A DNA stretch of 33,888 bases, taken from positions 1-33,888 of the forward strand of contig DAOUZA010000006.1 of NCBI GenBank assembly GCA_030665785.1, read 5' to 3'. The notes under the pieces were generated by a model that worked only from the letters and a program-made list of their open reading frames with translations, did not search any database and had not been told where the DNA came from. The DNA is from Dehalococcoidia bacterium (GTDB lineage: Bacteria > Chloroflexota > Dehalococcoidia > GIF9 > AB-539-J10). Shown here piece by piece: positions 17,890 through 27,451 of this stretch (position 1 is its first letter; each line of letters begins with the position of its first letter). Both the position numbers and the translations under genes were made by a program.

Positions 17890-17919
17890 TTGTTGGCGTG
17901 GTGATTTTTTTGATATAAT
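17890..17919 (+). promoter_or_regulatory. sigma70-type promoter TTGTTG-18-TATAAT
   Basis: Located 32 bp upstream of the BKACE start, which carries an AAAGGAGG ribosome-binding site. Confidence 0.45.
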
Positions 17920-17951
17920 CGTCAAATAATAAAATAAAAAGGAGGTTTGCT

Positions 17952-18923
17952 ATGGCAGAAGTCAAAGATTACATGTGGAACTATTCCGACCCTTATGCGT
18001 ATTTGAAGAAGATCGACCATGGTTTAAGCAGTCTGCCACCAATGATTATCTCGGTGGCATTAACCGGGAGTGTGCACGGCAAGGAGGCAAACCCCAACTT
18101 ACCGGAAATGCCTGAGGAGCAAGCGGAGCAAGCCTATGGTGCTTATAAAGCTGGGGCGAGCATTGTGCATATCCATCGTCGCCTGAGAGATAACCCAACG
18201 ATGAGTTCCTATAGTGGCGATGATTATTTGGAGGTTAATGCTCTAGTCAGGGAAAAGTGCCCCGATATAATTATCAATAACACTTCAAGCGGTATTCCAG
18301 GGATTACCATAGAGCAAAGGCTCGCTTGTGTAGAGCATGCCAAGCCTGAGATGGCTAGTCTAGACCTTCATGCGTTTATAATGCGTCTGGTCATAAAGGC
18401 GCGTGAACCTGGGCAGGAGCCACTGAAGTTCGATATCTGTATCCCCTGGACTTATGGCGAATCGGAGAAATATGCTACGAAGATGAAGGAGAAGGGAGTA
18501 AAGCCTGAGCTAGAGATATATGACCCTGGTGAGTTCTGGTTTGTGGACAGCTTAATTAAAGGTGGCTTTGTTGCCCCGCCTTACTGGATTCAGTTTGTCA
18601 TGGGCTTTCAGACAGGCATGTACGCCACGCCGGCGAACGTGTTAAATTTGGTTCAGCACTTACCTCCGAATTCCTTATTTAGTATGATTGGCACAGGTGT
18701 TAATCAGATTCCCATGGTTACCATGGGAATTATTCTTGGCGGACATGTTCGTGTTGGCATGGAGGACAATATCTACATTGAGCCCGGGAAATTATGCCAG
18801 AGCAACGCTGAGCAGGTGGAGAAGATAGTAAGACTGGCCAAGGAAATGGGACGCCCTATAGCGACGCCTAAAGAAGCCAGACAGATGCTTGGCATCTCCG
18901 AAAAGCCAACTCAATATAGCTAG
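17952..18923 (+). CDS. beta-keto acid cleavage enzyme (BKACE, DUF849 family)
   Basis: MIISVALTGSVHGKEANPNLPEMPEEQAEQAYGAYKAGASIVHIHRR...IINNTSSG...GGHVRVGMEDNIYI. Confidence 0.92.
   Translation: MAEVKDYMWNYSDPYAYLKKIDHGLSSLPPMIISVALTGSVHGKEANPNLPEMPEEQAEQAYGAYKAGASIVHIHRRLRDNPTMSSYSGDDYLEVNALVREKCPDIIINNTSSGIPGITIEQRLACVEHAKPEMASLDLHAFIMRLVIKAREPGQEPLKFDICIPWTYGESEKYATKMKEKGVKPELEIYDPGEFWFVDSLIKGGFVAPPYWIQFVMGFQTGMYATPANVLNLVQHLPPNSLFSMIGTGVNQIPMVTMGIILGGHVRVGMEDNIYIEPGKLCQSNAEQVEKIVRLAKEMGRPIATPKEARQMLGISEKPTQYS
18708..18730. repeat. 23-bp perfect palindrome (central T) inside the BKACE CDS
   Basis: ATTCCCATGGT-T-ACCATGGGAAT. Confidence 0.85.
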
Positions 18924-18963
18924 GGTTTCGCAACTTTTAGTTCAAATAGTTCAAGGGGGTGTA

Positions 18964-20106
18964 ATGGCTGGAAGAGTAGCCATAGTTGGCTATGCCCAAA
19001 GTCATCATCAGCATGATATACAGATGACGAGGGAAGATATGGTGTTCGAAGTTGCCAAAGGGGCTCTTCGCAACGCAGGTATCTCAAGGGAGGATGTGGA
19101 CACGGTGATTACTGCTTCCACGGATTTTCTCGATGGAAGGACTATCTCAAACCTTTATACCAGCATGGCTGTGGGGGCTTATTTGAAAGACGAATCAAAG
19201 GTGGAGGAAGACGGAGCTTTTGCAGCCTATTATGCTTTGATGAGAATCCTTTCTGGAGTTCATGATATAGCCCTGGTGGAGGCGCACACACAAGGCTCGG
19301 TGGTGAATCCTCATCTGGTATCCAGCTATACACTTGACCCACTATTTGAACGACAGTATGGTTTTCTGAATGATATATCGGCCGCAGCTCTCCAGGCGAG
19401 GATGTATATGAACAAGTATGGTGTGTCGGAAGAACAAGTTGCGATGGTGGCTGTTAAGAACCTCATGAACGCTGCCGATAACCTAAACGCCCATAGAAAA
19501 ATGCCAGATGTGACTGTGGAGGAAGTGCTTAATTCTAAGCTTTATTATGACCCTATAAGGGAACTAACGATGTCTCCTGTTAGCGATGGGGCTTGTGCTA
19601 TAGTGCTTGCCTCCGAAGAGAAAGCTAAGGAGATTACTGACATACCAGTGTGGATAGAAGGAGTGGGTAGCTGTCAGGATGGCTATCTACGGGATAGAAG
19701 CCTCTACAAACTTGATTCTCTGCAAAAAGCTGCTCAAGATGCTTATGGGATGGCTGGAGTAAGTAACCCGTTTGCGCAGATTGATGTTTTCGAGGTTTCT
19801 GAGAAGTATGCTCACGAGGAGTTGATGATTTATGAAGCTCTAGGCTTGTGTCGGGAGGGAAAGGGTAAAACTCTAATTGAGAAAGGCATGACTGGAAAGG
19901 ATGGTGAAATACCAGTGAACCCCAGTGGTGGAGCTTTAGGTGCCGACCCAATTTGCGCCACAGGTTTGATAAGGGTTGTAGAAGCGGCGAAGCAAATCAG
20001 AGGTGAGGCAAATGGTTACCAAATCCCTGCATACAGGGCTCTAGCGCATGGACAATTTGGGATATGTGCTCAGAAAAACGTAGTCTTTATTCTGGGGAGT
20101 GAATAG
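18964..20106 (+). CDS. thiolase-fold protein lacking the canonical Cys nucleophile (paralog of 3412-4551)
   Basis: VAIVGYAQSHHQHD...; NPSGGALGADPICATGLIRVVEA; Cys region reads SKVEEDGAFAAY; start moved to the ATG after AAGGGGGTGTA. Confidence 0.85.
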   Translation: MAGRVAIVGYAQSHHQHDIQMTREDMVFEVAKGALRNAGISREDVDTVITASTDFLDGRTISNLYTSMAVGAYLKDESKVEEDGAFAAYYALMRILSGVHDIALVEAHTQGSVVNPHLVSSYTLDPLFERQYGFLNDISAAALQARMYMNKYGVSEEQVAMVAVKNLMNAADNLNAHRKMPDVTVEEVLNSKLYYDPIRELTMSPVSDGACAIVLASEEKAKEITDIPVWIEGVGSCQDGYLRDRSLYKLDSLQKAAQDAYGMAGVSNPFAQIDVFEVSEKYAHEELMIYEALGLCREGKGKTLIEKGMTGKDGEIPVNPSGGALGADPICATGLIRVVEAAKQIRGEANGYQIPAYRALAHGQFGICAQKNVVFILGSE

Positions 20107-20107
20107 A

Positions 20108-21346
20108 ATGAGGAACGTCGCCATAATTGGCTGTGGTCAGACAAAACATTCTGCGAGGAGGAGGGACGTTAATCTTGCTGAGATGGTTGGAGATGCAGTG
20201 TGGAATGCATTAGAAGACGCTCAGGTAACTCCTCAGGAAGTGGATGCTTTTACTGTGGGAAATATGCAAGGGTTTGGTGGGGTTGCTCAGCCGGAGCAAT
20301 GGCTTGGAGATTGGATTGGTGCCGCAGGAAAGCCAGTCCTCCGAGTTGCCACTGGTGGGTCAACTGGGGGATGTGTTGCTCAAGCAGCTTTTTATGCTGT
20401 AGCTTCTGGGCTTTATGACATAGCTGTAGCCACTGCCTGGGAAAAACATTCAGATAGCAAAGAGCCTGGAGCGACAACTGGTCTTAGTCATGTTGCTCTT
20501 GGTAACACAATTAATATGATAAATTGCGGGTTGAGCTTCAAACATCTGCTATCTATGACCTTGGTAGGTGCTGCTGCAGGGGTTGCTTGTTACCAGGCAA
20601 TGTATTATATGTACAGAAGTGGGTCTCGCGTTGAGCATTTGGATATGGTGGCTGCCAAGGATAGGCGTAACGCTGCTAAGAACAAGTATGCCCATCTTCA
20701 GTGGCCTGGTTGCACTCCTGAGGATATAGCTAAAACTGAATGGGTTGCATATCCATTTAGATATGGACATATTTGTCCTGCTTCTGATGGTGCCTCTGCT
20801 ATGGTCCTTGCTTGTGAGGACATTGCCAGGAAAAGGTGCAAGAAGCCAGTCTGGATCAAAGGGCTTGCTGCTTATTCAGATGAAGAAAATCAGATAATGA
20901 GCGAGGGTGCTGGGGGGATAGGAATCCTTGATGCCTCCCAACAGATTGGGGCAACGATGTCAGCCATAAAAGCCTATAGAATGGCAGGAATAAGAGACCC
21001 TCAAAAAGAGATTGATGTGGCTGAGATTTACCAACCATTCCCCAATCAGGAGCTGATATTTGCTGAAAGGCTGGGATTATTTGATGAAGGGACAGCCTGG
21101 AGAGCTCTGGAGAAAGGTGAAACGGACATTAATGGTAGAATGCCTTGTGACCCTTCAGGTGGTGTAAATGCTACCAATGCCATAGGCTCTTCAGCGCTGC
21201 AGCGCATTTTAGAGTGTGCCTTACAGATAATGGGGAAGGCAGAGGAGCACCAGGTCCCCAAAGAGGTTCATAACGCTGTGGCTACTGGATGGGGTGGCGC
21301 CACGAATTACATTGCTGTAACGGTTCTCGGCGATTCACCTTACTGA
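20108..21346 (+). CDS. thiolase-family protein with Cys-to-Gly at nucleophile position (paralog of 1709-2872)
   Basis: VAIIGCGQTKHSARRRD...LRVATGGSTGGCVAQ...DPSGGVNATNAIGSSA. Confidence 0.87.
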   Translation: MRNVAIIGCGQTKHSARRRDVNLAEMVGDAVWNALEDAQVTPQEVDAFTVGNMQGFGGVAQPEQWLGDWIGAAGKPVLRVATGGSTGGCVAQAAFYAVASGLYDIAVATAWEKHSDSKEPGATTGLSHVALGNTINMINCGLSFKHLLSMTLVGAAAGVACYQAMYYMYRSGSRVEHLDMVAAKDRRNAAKNKYAHLQWPGCTPEDIAKTEWVAYPFRYGHICPASDGASAMVLACEDIARKRCKKPVWIKGLAAYSDEENQIMSEGAGGIGILDASQQIGATMSAIKAYRMAGIRDPQKEIDVAEIYQPFPNQELIFAERLGLFDEGTAWRALEKGETDINGRMPCDPSGGVNATNAIGSSALQRILECALQIMGKAEEHQVPKEVHNAVATGWGGATNYIAVTVLGDSPY

Positions 21347-21367
21347 TTCTTGAGGGGGATGAAAAGG

Positions 21368-21880
21368 ATGCCATACATAAAGGAAGAAAGGAAAGAGACG
21401 ATAAGTGTGGAAGGGGATTGGGATATAGGGGGCTCGACTACCTGGAAAGATTCCACGCTCCTACAGGGATATGCCCAGGGGCTGAAGGAGAAAAGGATAA
21501 TTGGCTCTTTGTGTCCTGGATGTGGAAAGGTTATTGTGCCGCCAAGAAACATATGTGGAAGGTGCCATAGGAAGATGGATGAGAAAGTGGTTGTCAGTGA
21601 TATCGGCACTGTTACTTGCTTTGTAATCTCAGCACCTTTTGCGAAGGGAAAAATGCAAGTGCTGGGGATGGACCCTGTGGAGACAGGTTTGGTGGGAGAA
21701 GGTGAGCGTGTTATTTCGGTTTATGTCAAACTTGATGGTGCGGATTCCAATATTGATACCGAGCTAATAGGTGCTAAACCTGAAGAAGTTTATGTAGGGA
21801 TGAGGGTGAAGGCAGTTTGGGCGAAGGAGCGGCAGGGGAAGCTCAGCGATTTAGAAGCTGTTGAGCCTCTTAGGGATTAA
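21368..21880 (+). CDS. Zn-ribbon/OB-fold (DUF35) protein
   Basis: GSLCPGCGKVIVPPRNICGRCHRKM; start (MPYIKEER) chosen for spacing to GAGGGGG. Confidence 0.87.
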   Translation: MPYIKEERKETISVEGDWDIGGSTTWKDSTLLQGYAQGLKEKRIIGSLCPGCGKVIVPPRNICGRCHRKMDEKVVVSDIGTVTCFVISAPFAKGKMQVLGMDPVETGLVGEGERVISVYVKLDGADSNIDTELIGAKPEEVYVGMRVKAVWAKERQGKLSDLEAVEPLRD

Positions 21881-21895
21881 GAAGGAGATTTGGAG

Positions 21896-22372
21896 ATGTC
21901 GTCACAAAGCGAGATAGTTCTAACCAAAGTTCCTGTCCCCTTAGTTGCTGGCTTCCAATGGTCGGTTGGCGAGTTGATGGAGAAATTTATAAAAGCACTG
22001 GCTGATAGGAAGATTTGGGGGGTGAAATGTCCTGAATGTGGATATGTGTATGTGCCACCAAGGTGGAGATGTGGGAAATGTTATGCTAAGCTGGGTGAAG
22101 AAAATCTCACCGAGTTATCCGGGAAAGGTATCTTGCTAAGTTATGCCACTGCTTATGTTGAGCTTGACGGTGCCGGAAGTTTTAAGGACCTGTCTGAGCC
22201 AAAACCAATTGGAGCTATAAAGCTGGAAGGCGCTGATTCCACGTTGTTCATGCCACTGGGGGAGGTGAAGCCTGAGGAGTTAAAGGAAGGCATGAAGGTT
22301 GAGGTGGTATGGAGAGAGGAGCCAAAGGGGGAGCTAGCGGATATTAAATACTTCAAGCCAGCCAAGAGGTGA
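21896..22372 (+). CDS. Zn-ribbon/OB-fold (DUF35) protein
   Basis: GVKCPECGYVYVPPRWRCGKCYAKL; ATG with GAAGGAGA upstream. Confidence 0.87.
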   Translation: MSSQSEIVLTKVPVPLVAGFQWSVGELMEKFIKALADRKIWGVKCPECGYVYVPPRWRCGKCYAKLGEENLTELSGKGILLSYATAYVELDGAGSFKDLSEPKPIGAIKLEGADSTLFMPLGEVKPEELKEGMKVEVVWREEPKGELADIKYFKPAKR

Positions 22373-22656
22373 AATTCTAGCACTGCTAAGTTTTTGTTAA
22401 GACAGCACAGGGAGGGGGATGAGGATTTTTAGTGGTGCTGGTTGGCTTAAAGAGAATGATATCGGCAGATCTCATCGAGATTCAGTGCTCTTTTTAATGG
22501 TGCCTATCTCCAATAAAATGTGTAAGAATCTAATTGCCATGGTGGAATTTGGCTTACCGCCATCCTATAAAATATTCTGAGTATCCTGGCGTTCCCTTAA
22601 CAGGCGAGAAGTTAACATAACGCTTATTTCTTTGTCTTCATAAAGACATTTTTACT

Positions 22657-22684
22657 TTGATTTTGTAACTTATAGTGTTAAAAT
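22657..22684 (+). promoter_or_regulatory. candidate promoter TTGATT-16-TAAAAT directly abutting yebC
   Basis: -10 ends 7 nt before the A of the ATG. Confidence 0.45.
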
Positions 22685-22690
22685 TTAGCT

Positions 22691-23443
22691 ATGTCGGGGC
22701 ATTCTAAGTGGTCACAGATTAAGCGGCAAAAGGGAGTGACTGATGCCCGGCGTGGTCAGTTATTTACCAAACTTACTCGGGAAATCATAGTTGCGGTAAA
22801 GCAAGGTGGGGCAAACCAGGAGGCTAACCTTCAGTTGCGTCTGGCAGTGCAAAGAGCTCGTGATGGTAACATGCCTTTGGAAAATATCGAGAGAGCAATA
22901 AATCGTGCTAGTGGAGGAGGTGAGGCATCTGAGTTAGCCTCGGTAACGCTCGAAGGCTATGGTCCGAATGGAGTAGCAGTGCTGGTGGAGGCATTGACCG
23001 ATAACCGTAAACGTGCTATTCAAGAGGTGCGTCGTCTTTTTACCCGCCATAATAGCAGCCTGGGTGAAAGTGGCTGTGTTTCCTGGCTTTTTGAAAATAA
23101 AGGCGTGATTATGGTAGAAAGCGACGGCTCTGAGGCTGAGGAAATAGCATTACAAGCTATCGATGCTGGTGCTGAAGATGTTAAGACCGAAAAGGGTTAT
23201 CTTGAGATATATACTCAGCCACAAGATATAGAGAGGGTAAAGGAAGCTATCGGCGAAGGACGACATATAATCTCTGCAGAATTATCCTTAGTGCCCAAAA
23301 CCACGGTGATGCTTGGTGAAAAGGAGGCAACTCAAACTTTGGCCTTTCTTGACCAATTAGAGGAGCTTGATGATATACAGCGGGTATCCTCTAACATTGA
23401 TTTTTCAGATACTACCTTGGAGAAACTACGCTCTCAGAGATAA
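22691..23443 (+). CDS. yebC: YebC/PmpR-family protein
   Basis: MSGHSKWSQIKRQKGVTDARRGQLFTKLTREIIVAVKQGG is the family signature. Confidence 0.96.
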   Translation: MSGHSKWSQIKRQKGVTDARRGQLFTKLTREIIVAVKQGGANQEANLQLRLAVQRARDGNMPLENIERAINRASGGGEASELASVTLEGYGPNGVAVLVEALTDNRKRAIQEVRRLFTRHNSSLGESGCVSWLFENKGVIMVESDGSEAEEIALQAIDAGAEDVKTEKGYLEIYTQPQDIERVKEAIGEGRHIISAELSLVPKTTVMLGEKEATQTLAFLDQLEELDDIQRVSSNIDFSDTTLEKLRSQR

Positions 23444-23447
23444 ATTA

Positions 23448-23942
23448 ATGCGGATTCTTGGCGTTGACCCCGGGACGGTGAATTTAGGCTATGGAGTGGT
23501 AGACGATGGCCAGGAGATGCGCATGGTGGATTATGGAGTGTTAAGCCTTTCACGGTATGCTCGTTTGGAGGAAAGATTGCGTTCCATATATGATGGATTA
23601 TCTCAAATTGTTGCTAAGCATCATCCCGACGAAGTAGCTATTGAGGAACCCTTCGCTGGGCGTAATATCCATTCAGCACTGGCTATTGGCAGGGCGCAGG
23701 CTATAGCTATTTTGGTGGCTGCCAATCAGCGATTGCCAGTACATTGTTATTCCCCTGCTCAGATAAAGCAGCAAGTGACCAGCTACGGAGGGAGCGATAA
23801 AAAACAAGTACAGGAAATGGTGAGAGTGCTTCTGGGACTTCAGGAGTCGCCTCAGCCATGCGATGCTAGTGATGCCTTAGCTGTGGCAATTTGCCATATC
23901 CAGCAAAGTCGCCTTAATAAGTGGCTTGCTAACGAAGGTTGA
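23448..23942 (+). CDS. ruvC: Holliday junction endodeoxyribonuclease RuvC
   Basis: MRILGVDPGTVNLGYGVVD...VAIEEPFAGRNIHSALAIGRAQ...DASDALAVAICH. Confidence 0.95.
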   Translation: MRILGVDPGTVNLGYGVVDDGQEMRMVDYGVLSLSRYARLEERLRSIYDGLSQIVAKHHPDEVAIEEPFAGRNIHSALAIGRAQAIAILVAANQRLPVHCYSPAQIKQQVTSYGGSDKKQVQEMVRVLLGLQESPQPCDASDALAVAICHIQQSRLNKWLANEG

Positions 23943-23943
23943 G

Positions 23944-24525
23944 ATGATAGCCACTCTAGAGGGAACACTGGAACACTGTGGTATCGATTCAGCTGTCATC
24001 AAGGTGGGTGGTGTTGGTATTCAGGTATATGTTCCCAGCTTAACTTTAAGTCGATTAGGAGTTATTGGTGACAAAGTTTCACTTTATACCCACCTTTATG
24101 TGAAAGAAGATAATATCTCCCTTTATGGCTTTGCCTCCAATGAGGAAGTAGCTCTGTTCAAGAATCTTATCTCTATCTCAGGGATTGGTCCCAGGGTAGC
24201 ATTAGCATTGCTCTCTAAACTAAGCGCGGAACAACTGGCCACAGCGATTATCAGCGGTAATGTTGCCCTAATTCAGCAGGTGCCTGGCATTGGTAAAAAG
24301 ATGGCAAACCGCCTTGTTGTCGAACTCAGAGACAAACTGGAGCGGGAGTGGAAGGAAGCCGCCTTGCCCTTAGCTCCAGAGGATAGTGATGCTATAGCTG
24401 CCTTAACCAGCCTGGGCTACTCTTTGAGGGAAGTTGCTCAGGTTGTTTCCAGCATCCCAAATTCCTCGGAGCTAAGTTTGGAGGAAAAAGTTAAAACAGC
24501 ACTCCAGGAATTAGCTACCAAGTAA
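23944..24525 (+). CDS. ruvA: Holliday junction helicase subunit RuvA
   Basis: MIATLEGTLEH...VYVPSLTL...LYGFASNEEVALFKNLISISGIGPRVALALLS. Confidence 0.95.
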   Translation: MIATLEGTLEHCGIDSAVIKVGGVGIQVYVPSLTLSRLGVIGDKVSLYTHLYVKEDNISLYGFASNEEVALFKNLISISGIGPRVALALLSKLSAEQLATAIISGNVALIQQVPGIGKKMANRLVVELRDKLEREWKEAALPLAPEDSDAIAALTSLGYSLREVAQVVSSIPNSSELSLEEKVKTALQELATK

Positions 24526-24579
24526 AGGGCTTGTAGGGCGGTTAAGCAGCAGTCATCATAGCGCGCTATACTAAGTATC

Positions 24580-25437
24580 GTGAATAAGGTAGCTGTAGTT
24601 ACCGATAGTGGTGCTCACCTGTCTCAGGAATTAGCGGATAAATATGGCATTTACGTCATCCCTGTTCGAATTACAGTTGAAGGTAAGGTTTACCGGGATA
24701 CTAATGAGGATTTACCTCTGGAGGTAGTCCATAAGTTTCAGAAACTGGCGCAAATTGATACTACCCCCTGGCCACCAACAGTTTATTGCGAAGCATATAA
24801 AAAAGCAGGTCAGAGGGCGAATAAAGTAGTCCATGTAGTTGGTGCTTCTCAGTTTACTTCAACGATATCGTTGGCTAAAACGGGCGCCAAAATGGCAGAA
24901 GAAGCTATGCCTGGGTTGCAGGTAGAGGTGTTCGACGCTGAAGTATTTGCTATGGCTCAAGGCTTCATCGCCTTGGCAGCAGCTCGAGCTGCTGCCAAGG
25001 GCAACGATATGCCTGGGGTAATCGAAGTAGCCAGTAACATGAAGGCGCGTGTAAAGCAGTTCTTCGTTCTCAATACATTCAGCCATTTGAAAAGGACAGG
25101 GAGAGTGGACAGGTTAGCGGAATGGTCAAGCTCGATGCTCAGGGCAAGACCAATGGTTAACTTCTCGCCAGGGAGGGTAGAACCTGTTTCCTTGCTCAGG
25201 ACCAAATCGCAAATTGTGAAAAATCTCGTTAAGGTGATGCAGGACAACATTGATGATACACAGCCGCTGCATGTTGCCGTAACATATTCTGAACAATCTG
25301 AGGAGGCTGAAGAGCTAGTAGAGGCAATTGCAGAGCAATTTCACCCCGTAGAACTTTATCACATGCCGTTTAACCTGGTCGGTCAGGCTGTAGGTGGGCC
25401 AGGCATATTAGGCGTTACTTTTTACCAAGGCGATTAA
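24580..25437 (+). CDS. DegV family protein (fatty-acid binding)
   Basis: VAVVTDSGAHLSQELADKYGIYVIPVRITVEGKVYRD...FFVLNTFSHLKRTGRV; GTG start. Confidence 0.9.
   Translation: MNKVAVVTDSGAHLSQELADKYGIYVIPVRITVEGKVYRDTNEDLPLEVVHKFQKLAQIDTTPWPPTVYCEAYKKAGQRANKVVHVVGASQFTSTISLAKTGAKMAEEAMPGLQVEVFDAEVFAMAQGFIALAAARAAAKGNDMPGVIEVASNMKARVKQFFVLNTFSHLKRTGRVDRLAEWSSSMLRARPMVNFSPGRVEPVSLLRTKSQIVKNLVKVMQDNIDDTQPLHVAVTYSEQSEEAEELVEAIAEQFHPVELYHMPFNLVGQAVGGPGILGVTFYQGD
24971..25000. repeat. 30-bp perfect palindrome inside degV-like CDS
   Basis: CCTTGGCAGCAGCTCGAGCTGCTGCCAAGG is its own reverse complement. Confidence 0.95.
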
Positions 25438-25443
25438 ACTTCG

Positions 25444-27438
25444 ATGGCTTCGTTCAAAATCGTTTCTGACTTTCATCTCACTGGAGACCAGCCACAAGCA
25501 GTGGATAAATTGGTTGAGGGGTTGAATAAGGGGTATCGAGAGCAAACATTGCTCGGGGTCACCGGCAGTGGCAAGACCTTCATCATGGCTAACGTCATTG
25601 AGAGGGTGCAGAGACCTACGCTGGTCATCTGCCACAATAAGACTTTAGCTGCTCAACTAGCCACTGAGTTTAGGGAATTCTTCCCCGAGAGTGCCGTGGG
25701 ATACTTTGTCAGTTACTATGATTACTATCAGCCTGAGGCTTATATCCCCAGCACCGATACTTATATTGAAAAGGAGACCGATATAAATGAGGAGATCGAT
25801 AAGCTGCGTCACGCTGCAACCAGAGCTCTGTTCGAGCGCCGAGATGTAGTTATAGTAGCCTCAGTCTCTTGTATTTATAGCTTAGGTGCTCCCGAGGAAT
25901 ATCATAGCTTTGCCCTTACTGTAAAGAGGAACGAGAATTATAACCGTGATAAGCTTGTGCGTCGTTTGGTTGATATGCAGTATGTGAGGGATGATTTTGA
26001 ACTCACCAGAGGTAAATTTCGCATTAGGGGTGACACGCTGGAAATCCAGCCAGCTTACGAGGAAATGGCACTGCGAATTGAGTTCTGGGGAGACGAAATT
26101 GACCATATCGTGGAAATCGACCCGCTCACTGGTGAACTCCTGGCTCAGTGTGAACAGGTAGACATTTACCCTGCCAAGCATTTCGTTACTCCTCATGACA
26201 AGTTGATGGCGGCAATTGGAGATATTAGGGAAGAGTTAAAAGAAAGGCTTGAGGAGCTAAAGGCGCAGGGCAAACTTCTTGAGGCTCAAAGGCTTGAAGC
26301 TCGCACTAACTACGATATAGAGATGCTTCAAGAGGTGGGCTATTGCACCGGTGTGGAGAATTATTCCAGACATCTTCAACGGCGTGCTCCAGGAAGTACA
26401 CCCTGGACTTTGCTTGATTATTTTCCCGATGATTACTTGTTGTTTATCGATGAATCCCACATGACATTGCCTCAGATAAGGGGGATGTATCATGGAGATA
26501 TATCCCGAAAGCAGACCTTGGTTGATTATGGGTTCCGTCTTCCTTCAGCGTTGGATAACCGCCCATTGAATTTTGGCGAATTTCAGAAGCACGTTAACCA
26601 GGCCATATATGTCTCCGCTACGCCAGCGCAGTATGAATATGAGCATAGCCATCAAATTGTGGAGCAACTGATTCGCCCTACAGGTTTAGTGGAGCCTAGC
26701 ATGAAAATTAAGCCAGTTAAAGGGCAAATCGATGACCTCATCTATCAGATAAGGACGAGGGTGGATAAAGGCGAGCGCTGCTTGGTAACTACTTTGACTA
26801 AGAGGATGGCTGAGGAATTGTGTGATTATCTCAGGGAGATGGAGATAAAAACTCATTATCTTCATTCCGAGATCGAGACCCTGGAGAGGGTAGAGATATT
26901 GCGTGACCTTCGGTTAGGTGTTTACGATGTCGTGGTGGGCATAAATTTATTACGAGAGGGATTGGATTTACCGGAAGTGAGCTTGGTAGCCATACTTGAT
27001 GCTGATAAGGAGGGTTACTTAAGGTCAAAAGAAGCGCTTATCCAGACTATGGGGAGGGCTGCTCGGCATGTAAATGCTCATACGATAATGTATGCTGACT
27101 CCGTTACCAAGTCCATGCAGGGGGCAATGGCGGAAACGCAGCGCCGCCGCCGAATTCAGGAGGCTTACAATAAAGAACATGGCATAACACCGCAGGGAAT
27201 AAAGAAGGCGATTAAGGATATCACTGAACGTGTTCAGGTTGTGGCGGAGACTCGGACTCCTTACATAGCTGCCCCTATTTCTCCAGAGGAGATGCATCGC
27301 CTCATTAAACAACTAGAATCTCAAATGAAGAAGGCGGCTAAGAATCTGGAATTTGAGAAAGCTGCTTTACTTCGCGACCGTATCATTGAATTGAGGAAGG
27401 ACGAGGAAGCAATATCGCCCTTCGCTAAAGCAAGTTAG
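25444..27438 (+). CDS. uvrB: excinuclease ABC subunit B
   Basis: [71 protein letters not shown]-terminal UVR motif. Confidence 0.98.
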   Translation: MASFKIVSDFHLTGDQPQAVDKLVEGLNKGYREQTLLGVTGSGKTFIMANVIERVQRPTLVICHNKTLAAQLATEFREFFPESAVGYFVSYYDYYQPEAYIPSTDTYIEKETDINEEIDKLRHAATRALFERRDVVIVASVSCIYSLGAPEEYHSFALTVKRNENYNRDKLVRRLVDMQYVRDDFELTRGKFRIRGDTLEIQPAYEEMALRIEFWGDEIDHIVEIDPLTGELLAQCEQVDIYPAKHFVTPHDKLMAAIGDIREELKERLEELKAQGKLLEAQRLEARTNYDIEMLQEVGYCTGVENYSRHLQRRAPGSTPWTLLDYFPDDYLLFIDESHMTLPQIRGMYHGDISRKQTLVDYGFRLPSALDNRPLNFGEFQKHVNQAIYVSATPAQYEYEHSHQIVEQLIRPTGLVEPSMKIKPVKGQIDDLIYQIRTRVDKGERCLVTTLTKRMAEELCDYLREMEIKTHYLHSEIETLERVEILRDLRLGVYDVVVGINLLREGLDLPEVSLVAILDADKEGYLRSKEALIQTMGRAARHVNAHTIMYADSVTKSMQGAMAETQRRRRIQEAYNKEHGITPQGIKKAIKDITERVQVVAETRTPYIAAPISPEEMHRLIKQLESQMKKAAKNLEFEKAALLRDRIIELRKDEEAISPFAKAS

Positions 27439-27451
27439 GCAGCTTTATTTT

